The position numbers and the translations under genes were made by a program. This document shows positions 11,280 to 19,091 of a stretch of DNA of 41,167 bases, in pieces. The stretch comes from Catenulispora pinistramenti. Its GTDB lineage: Bacteria; Actinomycetota; Actinomycetes; Streptomycetales; Catenulisporaceae. The stretch's first letter is position 1, and each line of letters opens with the position of its first letter. Location: assembly GCF_018274385.1 (NCBI RefSeq), contig NZ_JAAFYZ010000076.1:1-41167 (forward strand). Direction: 5' to 3'. The notes under the pieces were generated by a model. That model worked only from the letters and a program-made list of their open reading frames with translations. It was not told the origin of the DNA and made no database searches.

Positions 11280-14200
11280 GTGAATGCCACGCGCCGGAGC
11301 GCGCGGGGTCAACGGCGCCACCCCGTCGTCGGTGTGGCCACCGCCCTACTGGAGGCCGACGGCCGCATTGTCCACTGGAGTGCCGGGGCCGAGGCCATGC
11401 TGGGCTTCTCCGCCGAGGAAGCCGAGGGCAGCTACGCCATCGAGCTGATGGGGTCGCTTCAGCGGCGTGCTGACATTCTGGCCATCTACGAGCGGATCCT
11501 GCACGGCCAGGACTGGTCCGGGGTCTTCCCGGTGCGCCAGCGGGACGGCCACATGGTGGATCTGGAGATCCACACCTACCGGATCGACTCCGGCGACCGG
11601 GCGCCGATGGTGCTGGCCACGGCCGTGGACGCGCGCGCCGTCCGCTCGGTCGAGGCCGACCTGGCCGTGCTCGACAGCTTCTTCAACCAGTCGCCGGTCG
11701 GGATGGCCGTCTACGACACCGAGACCAGGTTCGTGCAGGTCAACGCGGCGTTGGCGGCGGCGCACGGGATCGGGGTCCCCGAACACCTGGGCCGCCGGGT
11801 CCGCGACGTGCTGCCCGGCGGCGAGGGCGCGCGGATCGAGGCGCAGGTCCGGCAGGTGCTCAAGACCGGCGAGCCGATCGCCGACGCCCGCTGGGCCGGT
11901 CCGGCGAACGGCGACGCCCAGCACGGCGACGGCGTCCACGACCACACCTGGTCGGCCTGGTACTCCCGGCTCCAGGACGCCCGCGGCCGGGTGTTCGGCG
12001 TCAGCTCGACGGTCATCGACGTCACCGAGCGTCACGAGGCCGAGGAGCAGGCCGCCCGGGCCCGGCGCGGGCTGGCCCTGCTGGCCGAGGCCAGCGCGGC
12101 CATCGGCAGCACGCTTGACGTCCGGCAGGCGGCCGGGGAGCTGGTCACGGCGATGGTGCCGGAGGTCGCCGACGTGTGCGGCGTCCACGTGCTGGAACAC
12201 CGGTCCCAGCCCGGCGACGCCGCGATGCCGGCCGATCCGGAGGTCTCGGTGATGCGCCGGGTGGCCTTCGGCGCGGTCAGCGAGGACTTCCCCCGCGACG
12301 ACCAGCCGATCGGCCAGCTGCAACGGCTGGAGCCGGGCTCGCCCTACGCCGAGGCGCTGCGGCTGCGGGAGACGGTCGTCGTCGCCCCGGGCGAGTTACA
12401 GCCGGGCAGCGGGTCGGCTGGCGGTCCGGCCGGCGGGTCCGGCGGTGGGTCGGCCGGTGCGTCGGGCTCCGCCGGCTCGAACGGCCAGCTGAGCACCTTC
12501 GCCGCGCTCCGGGCCGAAACCGTGCGCGTCACCCCGCTGGTCGCGCGCGGCGCCGTCCTCGGCTTCGTCTCCTACGCCCGCCGCGAGGAGCGCGAGCCCT
12601 TCGACGACCAGGACATCACCCTCGGCGAGGAGCTCATCGTCCGGGCGGCCACCGCGTTCGACAACGCCCTGCTCTTCCAGCGCCAGCGGGACACCGCGTT
12701 GGCCCGGCAGGAGACGCTGCGCCAGGCGAACGCGGCCCAGGGCCGGCTCGCCCTGCTCAACGACGCCAGCGTGCGCATCGGGACCACGCTGGACCTGCAA
12801 CGCACCGCCGAGGAACTCATCGACGTGGTCCTGCCGCGCTTCGCCGACTTCGCGACCGTCGACCTGCTGTCCTCGGTGATGCGCGGCGACGAGCCGATCT
12901 CGCCGCCGCTGGACCAGCCGGTGGTGCTGCAGGCGGTCGCGGTCGCCGAGTCCTTCCCCTCCGGGCTGACGTCCATAGCCGACGCGGTCGGGAAGACCAC
13001 CACGCGCGACCCGCACAAGGGCTACGCCCGAAGCCTGCGAAGCGGGCGGCCGGTCCTGATCCCGATCGTGGACGAGGAATCGCTCGGCGCGATCTCGACG
13101 TCCCCCGAACGCGTGGCCCCGGGCCTGGCCGCCGGCATCCACTCCTACCTGATGGTCCCCTTGCGGGCGCGCGGCGTGGTCCTCGGCGGCGCGGAGTTCA
13201 TCCGCATGCAGGACCGCGAACCCTTCGGCCCGGCCGACGTGGCACTGGCCGAGGAACTGGCGGCGCGCGCGGCGCTGTGCATCGACAACGCGCGCCTGTA
13301 CCGGCGGGAGCGCGCGACCGCGCTGACGCTGCAACGCAGCCTGCTGCCGCAGAACGTCCACCACACGCTCGGCATGGAGATCGCGCACCGCTATCTGCCG
13401 AGCAGCCGGGTCAGCGAGGTCGGCGGCGACTGGTTCGACGTCGTGCCGTTGTCCTGCGGGCGGGTGGCGCTGCTGGTCGGTGACGTGATGGGGCACGGGA
13501 TCCGGGCCGCGGCCACGATGGGGCAGCTCCGCACCGTCGCGCGGACCCTGGCCACGCTGGACATGGAGCCGGAGCAGGTGCTGACGCGGCTCGACGCGAC
13601 GGCGGCGAGCACCGGGCAGGACCAGTTCGCCACCTGTATCTGCGCGGTCTACGACCCGGTGGAGCGTTCCGGCGCGATCGCCTCCGCCGGACACCTCCCG
13701 CCGGTGGTCGTGGCTCCGGACGGGACCACGACGCTGCTCGACGTGCCGCCCGGGCCGCCGCTCGGCGTCGGTGGCGTTCCGTTCGAGAGCGTGGAGTTCA
13801 GCCTTTCCGAGCACAGCGTTCTGGCGCTCTACACGGATGGGCTGGTCGAGCGGCGCGGGCGCGATCTCGACGACGGGATCAGCCTGCTGCGCAAGGCGTT
13901 GGCGCAGCGCGGGCGGCCGTTGGAAGAGGCCTGCGACGCTGTCCTGTCGGCGCTGGTCCCGGGCGGCGCGGAGGACGACGTCGCGCTGATCATGGCCAAG
14001 ACCGTGTCGCTGGCCGGCGAACGCGTGGCCACCCTGGCGTTGTCCGGCGACCGCCGCATGGCCGGCCAGGCCCGGAGCTTCACCCGGGCCAAGCTGCGGT
14101 CCTGGGGCTTGGCCTCGCGCACCGACCTGGCCGAACTACTGGTCAGCGAGCTGGTGACCAACGCCCTCACGCACACCGACCGGCCCCGGCAGCTGCGCCT

Positions 14201-14429
14201 GTTCTGCGACCACAACCTCACCATCGAGGTCGCCGACTCCGACCCCCGCGCGCCCACGGTCCGCAGGTTCACGGACTACGACGAGAGCGGCCGCGGCATC
14301 GGGCTCGTGGACGAGCTGGCGCACCGGTGGGGGAGCCGGACCACCCGGCACGGGAAGGTCGTCTGGTTCGAGTTGGAGCTGCCGTCGGGGTGGCAGCCGT
14401 CGGCTGGGTCGGCTGAGTCGGCTGAGTAG
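11280..14429 (+). CDS. PAS-PAS-GAF-GAF-SpoIIE phosphatase with C-terminal HATPase (RsbW-like) domain
   Basis: A multidomain regulator of 1049 residues from GTG 11280, with GAGGG about 12 bases upstream; GTG 11334 is an alternative. Approximate domains are PAS 17-120, PAS 126-250, GAF 260-460, GAF 490-670, PP2C/SpoIIE 685-910 and HATPase 915-1040. The phosphatase shows the metal-binding pairs GGDWFDV and GDVMGHG and the late Asp pair GGAEDDVAL. The kinase-like end shows SELVTNALTHT (N box) and GRGIGLVDELA. Such proteins act in partner-switching pathways: SpoIIE dephosphorylates anti-anti-sigma factors, and the RsbW-like part may phosphorylate them or bind sigma factors. A Gly/Ser-rich insertion (about residues 375-402) splits the first GAF. 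No STAS or sigma-factor gene is nearby, so the partners are elsewhere. Confidence 0.92.
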   Translation: MNATRRSARGQRRHPVVGVATALLEADGRIVHWSAGAEAMLGFSAEEAEGSYAIELMGSLQRRADILAIYERILHGQDWSGVFPVRQRDGHMVDLEIHTYRIDSGDRAPMVLATAVDARAVRSVEADLAVLDSFFNQSPVGMAVYDTETRFVQVNAALAAAHGIGVPEHLGRRVRDVLPGGEGARIEAQVRQVLKTGEPIADARWAGPANGDAQHGDGVHDHTWSAWYSRLQDARGRVFGVSSTVIDVTERHEAEEQAARARRGLALLAEASAAIGSTLDVRQAAGELVTAMVPEVADVCGVHVLEHRSQPGDAAMPADPEVSVMRRVAFGAVSEDFPRDDQPIGQLQRLEPGSPYAEALRLRETVVVAPGELQPGSGSAGGPAGGSGGGSAGASGSAGSNGQLSTFAALRAETVRVTPLVARGAVLGFVSYARREEREPFDDQDITLGEELIVRAATAFDNALLFQRQRDTALARQETLRQANAAQGRLALLNDASVRIGTTLDLQRTAEELIDVVLPRFADFATVDLLSSVMRGDEPISPPLDQPVVLQAVAVAESFPSGLTSIADAVGKTTTRDPHKGYARSLRSGRPVLIPIVDEESLGAISTSPERVAPGLAAGIHSYLMVPLRARGVVLGGAEFIRMQDREPFGPADVALAEELAARAALCIDNARLYRRERATALTLQRSLLPQNVHHTLGMEIAHRYLPSSRVSEVGGDWFDVVPLSCGRVALLVGDVMGHGIRAAATMGQLRTVARTLATLDMEPEQVLTRLDATAASTGQDQFATCICAVYDPVERSGAIASAGHLPPVVVAPDGTTTLLDVPPGPPLGVGGVPFESVEFSLSEHSVLALYTDGLVERRGRDLDDGISLLRKALAQRGRPLEEACDAVLSALVPGGAEDDVALIMAKTVSLAGERVATLALSGDRRMAGQARSFTRAKLRSWGLASRTDLAELLVSELVTNALTHTDRPRQLRLFCDHNLTIEVADSDPRAPTVRRFTDYDESGRGIGLVDELAHRWGSRTTRHGKVVWFELELPSGWQPSAGSAESAE

Positions 14430-14465
14430 GGACCAAGGCCGGCCACGTTCGGGGCGAGATAAACG

Positions 14466-14496
14466 GCGGCGTCCACACATGTGAGACGCACGCCGC
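14466..14496. terminator. Hairpin between converging phosphatase and CsbD genes
   Basis: GCGGCGT (14466-14472) pairs with ACGCCGC (14490-14496); the loop contains the palindrome CACATGTG (14476-14483). The position between two converging genes suggests a shared terminator. The stem is short and has no T-run. Confidence 0.4.
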
Positions 14497-14542
14497 TTGA
14501 TCACTCAGGGGCGGGGGTTGCCCTGTGCCGCCCGCGGGCTCC

Positions 14543-14740
14543 CTACTTCTTGAAGGCGTCCTTCACGCGGTCCGCCACGTTCTCGGCCATGTCCTTGGCG
14601 TCGTCGGCGAGCTGCTTGAACTTGGACTCGGTCTGGTCGGCCTTGCCCTCGGCCTCCATGTCGCGGTCGCCGGTGAACTCTCCGACCTTCTCCTTGGCCT
14701 TGCCGACGGCTTCCTGCCCCTTGTTGGTGAGGTCGCTCAT
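14543..14740 (-). CDS. CsbD-family stress protein
   Basis: A 65-residue, highly charged, hydrophilic protein. It matches the CsbD pattern: the start MSDLTNKGQEAVGKAKEKVG, then GDRDMEAEGKADQ, then an amphipathic Lys/Asp-rich helix ending DAFKK. The ATG at 14740 has AAGGAG at good spacing; the larger reading frame upstream is not coding. CsbD proteins are general-stress proteins (sigma-B controlled in Bacillus) of unknown mechanism. It lies downstream of a 49-residue membrane peptide on the same strand and converges on the partner-switching phosphatase, which makes stress-sigma control a reasonable inference. Confidence 0.92.
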   Translation of the reverse strand: MSDLTNKGQEAVGKAKEKVGEFTGDRDMEAEGKADQTESKFKQLADDAKDMAENVADRVKDAFKK

Positions 14741-14876
14741 GGTGCGCTCCTTCCCGGCACTGCGTGCATGCCGACCGCGCAGTGTCGCGCGTTGACTCCA
14801 CTTTGCGCAGACCCGCGCGCGGAGCGCATGTCCAGCTGTTCCCGTCCGTCCCACGCGTCGCTGCGGTCTCGGCGGG

Positions 14877-15026
14877 TCACTTGCTCCGCGCCTTGATCGC
14901 GCCGGTGACAGCCCCGGCCGCGAACAGCACGATGCCGATGACCAGCAGCCACAGCAATCCCTTGACCACGGCTCCGACGACCCCGAACACCAGCGCCACG
15001 ATGATGATGAGTGCGATCCATGCCAT
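14877..15026 (-). CDS. Small two-helix hydrophobic membrane peptide
   Basis: A 49-residue protein starting MAWIALIIIVALVFGVVG. Two hydrophobic stretches (about residues 3-20 and 23-41) are separated by a single Lys, and a basic tail AIKARSK follows. It resembles the short hydrophobic proteins often found beside CsbD or DUF6131-type genes in actinobacteria. ATG 15026 is used; ATG 15021 is in another frame. A purine-rich stretch precedes the start. Codon use is GC3-rich as in its neighbours. It lies 136 bases upstream of CsbD on the same strand and may share its stress regulation. Function is unknown. Confidence 0.75.
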   Translation of the reverse strand: MAWIALIIIVALVFGVVGAVVKGLLWLLVIGIVLFAAGAVTGAIKARSK

Positions 15027-15138
15027 GTCTTCATCATTCGCCGACTTCGCCACCCTCGCAGCCGCAAGGACCCGACCGCTGCGGGTAGCCGTCTAGGATC
15101 GCCGAAAGCCACCTCGCAGGGCGAAGGAGCTGGGAGCC

Positions 15139-15702
15139 ATGCTGATCGCCTCGATGAGCGTCTCGGTCGACGGCTTCATCACCGACCGCGACGGCGGGAT
15201 CGGGTGGACGGCCCCCACCGAGGACCGGTTCCGCTTCCATTTGGAGCAGACCCGCGAACTCGGCGCGCATCTGCTCGGCCGGAAGCTCTACGAGACCATG
15301 CTGGTCTGGGAGACGGACCCATCGCTGCGCGACGGCGAGCTCTCCACGGAGTTCGCCGACCTCTGGACCGCGTTGCCGAAGGTCGTGTTCAGCCGCACCC
15401 TGGACCGCGTCCAGGGCAACGCCCGCCTGGCCAGGGGACCGCTCGCCGACGAGATCGCCGCCGTCCTGGCCGCCACCGACAAGCCCGTCGGCATCGGCGG
15501 CGCCACCCTGGCCGGCGCGGCGATCGAGCTCGGCCTCGTCGACGAGTTCCACGTGTTCCGCAACCCGATCGTCGTCGGCGGCGGCACGCCCTTCCTGCCG
15601 CCGGTCGCCGAGCCGATCGCGCTGGAGCTGATCGAGACGAAGACGTTCGGCTCGCGGGTCGTCTTCGAGCGCTACCTGCGCGCGCAGGGTGAGTCGGACT
15701 GA
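15139..15702 (+). CDS. Dihydrofolate reductase-like (RibD C-terminal domain) protein
   Basis: A 187-residue cytoplasmic protein of the RibD C-terminal/DHFR-like family common in actinobacteria. It begins IASMSVSVDGFITDRDGGIG, the family's substrate-side strand, then HLLGRKLYETM in place of the DHFR GRxTWES-like motif, KVVFSRTLDRV, and the NADPH-binding IGGATLAGAAIELGLVDEFH. AAGGAG lies before ATG 15139. These stand-alone proteins are NADPH-dependent reductases of mostly unknown substrate and are not the housekeeping DHFR or riboflavin reductase. The gene converges on the membrane protein at 15722 with only 19 bases between them. Confidence 0.88.
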   Translation: MLIASMSVSVDGFITDRDGGIGWTAPTEDRFRFHLEQTRELGAHLLGRKLYETMLVWETDPSLRDGELSTEFADLWTALPKVVFSRTLDRVQGNARLARGPLADEIAAVLAATDKPVGIGGATLAGAAIELGLVDEFHVFRNPIVVGGGTPFLPPVAEPIALELIETKTFGSRVVFERYLRAQGESD

Positions 15703-15721
15703 AGCCTCGGTGCAGCTGTTT

Positions 15722-16090
15722 CTACGACTGCTGCGGTAGCACGCTGAAGTAGTGCCGGTCGCCGAAGGGCCCCAGCAGGGTGACGGCGGCGGCCAGGCCC
15801 AAGCCCACGAAGAGCGGGACGTTCGCCGGGTCGCTCGCCGAGTGCTCCAGCCGCTGCTCGATGAGGGCCGCGGCGATCACGATCACCGCCTTGCTCGCGA
15901 CCAGCGGGATCAGGTGGACGTCGATGCGGGCCCGCTTCAGCCTGGCCTTCAGCACGGCCATCAGGACCGCGAACACCGCGATCGTGCGCAGCGCCTCCTC
16001 CCACGGCGGGCGGTGGCGGTTGAGGTACCAGAACCCGCCGATCATCACCCCGCCGAGCAGGTAGCGGACGGCTTTTGGCACTCCGGTCAT
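15722..16090 (-). CDS. Small membrane protein under a TetR-type operator
   Basis: A 122-residue protein with about four hydrophobic segments (residues 8-22, 36-46, 60-76 and 90-106) and a basic loop KARLKRARIDVH. No family is recognised from the sequence. Its ATG is at 16090. Upstream, at 16146-16174, lies a sequence closely matching the operator in front of the TetR gene at 16276-16941, so it is probably the main target of that regulator. TetR regulators often control membrane proteins that export or exclude a toxic compound, but nothing in this sequence proves transport. Confidence 0.75.
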   Translation of the reverse strand: MTGVPKAVRYLLGGVMIGGFWYLNRHRPPWEEALRTIAVFAVLMAVLKARLKRARIDVHLIPLVASKAVIVIAAALIEQRLEHSASDPANVPLFVGLGLAAAVTLLGPFGDRHYFSVLPQQS

Positions 16091-16145
16091 GGTTCGTCTC
16101 CCCAGCGACTGTCGACGGCGACGTGCGCGCCGTTCACATAGGTAA

Positions 16146-16174
16146 CGCTATTCGGATAACGATCGCTATGTCAA
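16146..16174. promoter_or_regulatory. TetR operator copy at the membrane-protein promoter
   Basis: CGCTATTCGGATAACGATC (16146-16164) is a near-perfect inverted repeat, CGCTAT-tcgg-ATAACG, followed by GCTATGTCAA. The same order of words occurs at 16949-16978 in front of the TetR gene (CGCTAT-tggg-ATAGCG then ATCAAGATGTCAA). Two promoters sharing one palindrome next to a TetR gene is strong evidence for an operator. Confidence 0.75.
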
Positions 16175-16199
16175 TTGCCGCCGAGGGGGTGCGGACACG

Positions 16200-16241
16200 C
16201 GTCAACGCCGCCGCGGGCAGGGGCCGGCGGCGGCGTTGACG
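16200..16241 (-). terminator. Strong hairpin terminator after the TetR gene
   Basis: CGTCAACGCCGCCGC (16200-16214) and GCGGCGGCGTTGACG (16227-16241) form a perfect 15-bp stem with a 12-nt loop, 35 bases past the TetR stop codon. It separates that gene from the membrane-protein promoter downstream. Confidence 0.75.
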
Positions 16242-16275
16242 TGCGGGTTCGCGGGTGGGGGAGCTGGTCGGCGGC

Positions 16276-16941
16276 TCAGCCCTCGTCGGGCTTCGAAGCG
16301 TTGCCGGCGCCGTTGAACAGCCACCTCAGGGCGGTGCCGTAGAGCTCGGGGGGCACCAGCTCCGGGTCGGTGCGCCGCAGCTGGACGAGCCCTTGGAACA
16401 GGGCCAGCACCACGGTCGCCAGGTCCGTGAACGGAACCTCCTCGGACCGGCCCCGGGCCTGCGCGCGCCCGGCCAGCAGCTCGGTCAGCGCGTCGCGGTT
16501 GCCGCGGAAGCGTGCGGCGAGCTGTTCCAGCAACTCCGGGCGCCGGATCGCGTAGAGCCACAGCTCGGCTTGCAGCAGGGCGACGTCGTTGTCCTCGTCG
16601 GCGAACTCGACGAGGATCCGGTTCAGTTCGGCGCGGACCTGCTCCAGCGTCCGGTCCCCGCTGCCCACGACGGCGACCGCCGCCTCCTGGCGGAACCGGG
16701 TGCGGCTGGCCAGCAGCTCCATGAACAACTCGTCCTTGCCGCCGAAGTTGGAATACAGGGCGCCGGTCGAGTAGCCGGCCGTCTCGGCGATCTCATCGAC
16801 CGAGGCGCCGCCGAATCCCTTGCGGGCGAACACTTGCGCGGCGGCGTCCAGGAGCCGGGCCCGGGTCTGGGCCTTGGCCTCGGCACGGGTGAGACGCCGC
16901 GGCGGGGCCTCGGCGTCGGGGGCGTCGCCGTCGATACTCAC
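16276..16941 (-). CDS. TetR-family transcriptional regulator
   Basis: A 221-residue TetR repressor. The DNA-binding domain covers about residues 22-75: RARLLDAAAQVFARKGFGGA, then the recognition helix region ASVDEIAETAGYSTGALYSN, then FGGKDELF. The rest is a helical ligand-binding domain with no recognised subfamily. The GTG start at 16941 lies seven bases from the palindrome CGCTATTGGGATAGCG (16949-16964) and has no ribosome site, so the transcript may be leaderless and the operator probably covers the promoter. The same operator appears before the membrane protein at 16090, so the two form a small regulon. Confidence 0.92.
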   Translation of the reverse strand: MSIDGDAPDAEAPPRRLTRAEAKAQTRARLLDAAAQVFARKGFGGASVDEIAETAGYSTGALYSNFGGKDELFMELLASRTRFRQEAAVAVVGSGDRTLEQVRAELNRILVEFADEDNDVALLQAELWLYAIRRPELLEQLAARFRGNRDALTELLAGRAQARGRSEEVPFTDLATVVLALFQGLVQLRRTDPELVPPELYGTALRWLFNGAGNASKPDEG

Positions 16942-16948
16942 ATAACGA

Positions 16949-16964
16949 CGCTATTGGGATAGCG
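16949..16964. promoter_or_regulatory. TetR autoregulatory operator
   Basis: CGCTATTGGGATAGCG is a perfect inverted repeat (6-bp arms, 4-bp spacer) immediately upstream of the TetR start codon. It is matched by the site at 16146-16161. Confidence 0.8.
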
Positions 16965-17044
16965 ATCAAGATGTCAACGCGCGGACCGCTCGGCACCCCG
17001 GGCGTCACGGCGTAGACCGAGGTCACGCGGTTACCCTGATCCCC

Positions 17045-17419
17045 ATGGACGAGAATCGAGCGCTCCGCGTCGTCGACGCCCTCCGCGAACGCGGAGTCGA
17101 CGCGCACGTCGCCAAGGTCAGCGTGTACCAGTTCGGGATCCGGGTGATGCTCCCGGGCGGGCGGCAGGCCGAGTGGGACACCGATGACACCGCGGGGCTG
17201 GAAGCGCAGGTGATGAAGGACGGGATGCTGGTCGGGTACGTGCCGACGATCGAGGGTTCCGAGGACTTCGACGAGCAGCAGACCATCGACGCGCTGCTGC
17301 GCACCGACTACGACCAGCCCGTCGCCACCCGGCGGACCGAGGCCCCTCCTGCGCGGCCGCCGCTGCCGCGCGACGGCGGCGTGTTCCGGCGGTTCCTCGG
17401 CGGATTCCGCGAGCGCTGA
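17045..17419 (+). CDS. Conserved-looking hypothetical protein
   Basis: A 124-residue soluble protein that I do not recognise. Residues 1-90 look like a small alpha/beta fold (RALRVVDALRERGVDAHVAK, then VYQFGIRVMLPGGRQAEWDT) ending in the acidic stretch EGSEDFDEQQTIDALLRTDY. The tail (95-124) is Pro/Arg-rich and probably disordered. The ATG at 17045 has no clear ribosome site. It is divergent from the TetR gene and 61 bases upstream of the hydrolase gene on the same strand. The GC3-rich codon pattern supports it being coding. No function is assigned. Confidence 0.7.
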   Translation: MDENRALRVVDALRERGVDAHVAKVSVYQFGIRVMLPGGRQAEWDTDDTAGLEAQVMKDGMLVGYVPTIEGSEDFDEQQTIDALLRTDYDQPVATRRTEAPPARPPLPRDGGVFRRFLGGFRER

Positions 17420-17480
17420 GGCACCTGCCGGCGGCGATAGGATCGCAGTCCCCTCCGGTCCCAGGTGAGGACACGATCGC

Positions 17481-18356
17481 ATGAGCAGCCCCGGTATCGT
17501 CCATGAAGGCCTGACCTACGCCGAGATCCAAGGCTTCCGGCCGCTGCTGCTGGACCTCCACGTCCCGGCCACGGCCAGTCCCGAGAACCCGGTGCCGCTC
17601 GTGGTCTGGATGCACGGCGGGGCGTTCTGGGCGGGGGACCGGCGCCACCTGCCGTCGAACCTCGCCCCCAACGCGGTGTTCGACACCCTCGTCGCGGCCG
17701 GTATCGCCGCCGCCACCATCGACTACCGGCTCTCCGGCGAGGCACGGTTCCCGGCGCAGCTGGACGATGTCCGCACCGCTGTCAGATATCTGCGTTCCAA
17801 CGCCGCGCGGTGGGGGATCGACGCGACGCGCGTCGGGGTCTGGGGCGAGTCGGCCGGCGGGACGCTCGGTGCGCTCGCCGCCCTCGCACCCGCTGACACC
17901 GCGAATGACGACGACGCCTCGGGGGCTTCCGACGGTTCTGGCGTCTCCAACGTCTCCAGCGTCTCCAGCGTCTCCGACGCCGACCCGCCGCTCGCCGCAG
18001 CCGCCCTCTGGTGCTCGCCCACGGATCTGGTGCCGCTGCGCCACTTCAGTGCCATAGCGGCTTTCCTCGGCGGCACCGGCGAGGAGTTCGAGGCGGTGGC
18101 CGCGCAGGCCAGCCCGACGACCCACGTCCGCCGCGACGCGCCGCCGTTCCTGATCATGCACGGCGACGCCGACCGCACCTGCCCGGTCCAGCAGGCCGAG
18201 GCTCTGCACGAGGCCCTGCTGGCGGCCGGCGCGCGCTCGGAACTCGCCTTGGTCGAAGGCGCCGACCACGTCTTCAAAGGGCACCCCGACGCCCAGCGGC
18301 TCGTCGAGCAGGTCGTGGCCTTCTTCTCCCGGGAACTCGCCCCGACCGTCCCGTAG
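17481..18356 (+). CDS. Alpha/beta hydrolase (carboxylesterase / hormone-sensitive-lipase-like)
   Basis: A 291-residue cytoplasmic hydrolase. The oxyanion-hole motif HGGAFW is at 45-50, the nucleophile elbow GESAGG has Ser124, Asp231 is in HGDADRTCP and His263 is in GADHVF, so the catalytic set is complete. This is the pattern of the alpha/beta-hydrolase-3 group, which cleaves small esters; the substrate is unknown. Between the elbow and the next strand (about residues 146-168) there is a Ser/Val/Asp-rich insertion made of iterated VSS/VSN units, encoded by repeats of GTCTCC, probably a local slippage expansion in a surface loop. GTGAGGA precedes ATG 17481. Confidence 0.9.
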   Translation: MSSPGIVHEGLTYAEIQGFRPLLLDLHVPATASPENPVPLVVWMHGGAFWAGDRRHLPSNLAPNAVFDTLVAAGIAAATIDYRLSGEARFPAQLDDVRTAVRYLRSNAARWGIDATRVGVWGESAGGTLGALAALAPADTANDDDASGASDGSGVSNVSSVSSVSDADPPLAAAALWCSPTDLVPLRHFSAIAAFLGGTGEEFEAVAAQASPTTHVRRDAPPFLIMHGDADRTCPVQQAEALHEALLAAGARSELALVEGADHVFKGHPDAQRLVEQVVAFFSRELAPTVP

Positions 18357-18378
18357 GCGGTGCGGTAGAAGGTATCCA

Positions 18379-18648
18379 GAGGAACTGCTCGCGGCGATCA
18401 GGCGGCGCGCGGCGGCCGGCGAACCCCACGTCCCAGCTGACGTCCTGCGCTACAACACCGAACTCGCCGCCCAGGCGATCCCCGAATGGCAGGCGACCCT
18501 GGACGCCCTCCTGGGCCTTCCCGAGATCACCGCACTCGGTTCGGCGGGGAAGACGCTGCACGCGAATCCCGGCGGGCACCAAGTGACGCCGCTGTTCGAG
18601 GTGGACAGTTCACTGCGTTTCTTCCGCCGTCATCTGCGCCGGCGCTGA
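18379..18648 (+). pseudogene. Orphan C-terminal coding remnant without a start codon
   Basis: From about 18379 to the TGA at 18646-18648 one frame reads like real protein: EELLAAIRRRAAAGEPHVPA, then LRYNTELAAQAIPEWQATLD, ending PLFEVDSSLRFFRRHLRRR. The codon positions show the expected GC3 bias. No ATG, GTG or TTG lies upstream in that frame before it runs into the hydrolase gene out of phase. The best reading is the 3' end of a truncated gene whose 5' part is lost. The family is not recognised. A rare start such as CTG at 18385 cannot be ruled out. Confidence 0.45.
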
Positions 18649-18666
18649 CCTTCTCGATCAGGGATG

Positions 18667-18706
18667 ACTCATGCCGCCGACGGGGGGGATGGTCGGCGGC
18701 ATGAGT
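18667..18706 (+). terminator. Perfect 15-bp hairpin
   Basis: ACTCATGCCGCCGAC (18667-18681) and GTCGGCGGCATGAGT (18692-18706) are perfect inverted repeats around the 10-nt loop GGGGGGGATG. It lies 18 bases past the stop of the truncated coding remnant, so it is probably the terminator of that transcription unit, although no T-run follows. Confidence 0.7.
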
Positions 18707-19091
18707 GACCGCAGCTGTGGGGCGCAATCACCGACCCCGCGTGCGATGACGTGCGATCGGGGGTGCGCATCGTCCGAGCGGGTCCGTCGGGATTTACTGA
18801 CCCTGCGGCCGGAACGTCAGGCTACCAAGGCAATCTCTTACATTTCGGACGTTCAACTGATGCCTTCTTCGCAGTCGAACGCGTGCATTGATCTGGTATA
18901 TGCGCAGGTGGGGATGGGATAGCAGGGCTCTGGCGGGCAATGGCAGTTGGACGTGGGGACGGATTCGGCGGGCGTCGCCGTACGATCGGGGCGTTTCGCG
19001 GGGGCGGGGCCGCTGAGCCCGCCTTCGCCGGCGGAGCGTGCTGCCGATGGCGTCGTGACCGCGACGCCCACGGAAGGGGAGAAGGCTCGCC
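18707..19091 (+). promoter_or_regulatory. Upstream region of the ABC exporter operon
   Basis: This 385-bp stretch has no convincing gene. Around 18790-18920 it is noticeably AT-richer than its surroundings (for example TTACATTTCGGACGTTCAAC and CATTGATCTGGTATATGCGC), as expected for a promoter region. A -10-like TATATG lies at about 18896-18902. The end carries GGAAGGGGAGAAGG before ATG 19092. Confidence 0.5.
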
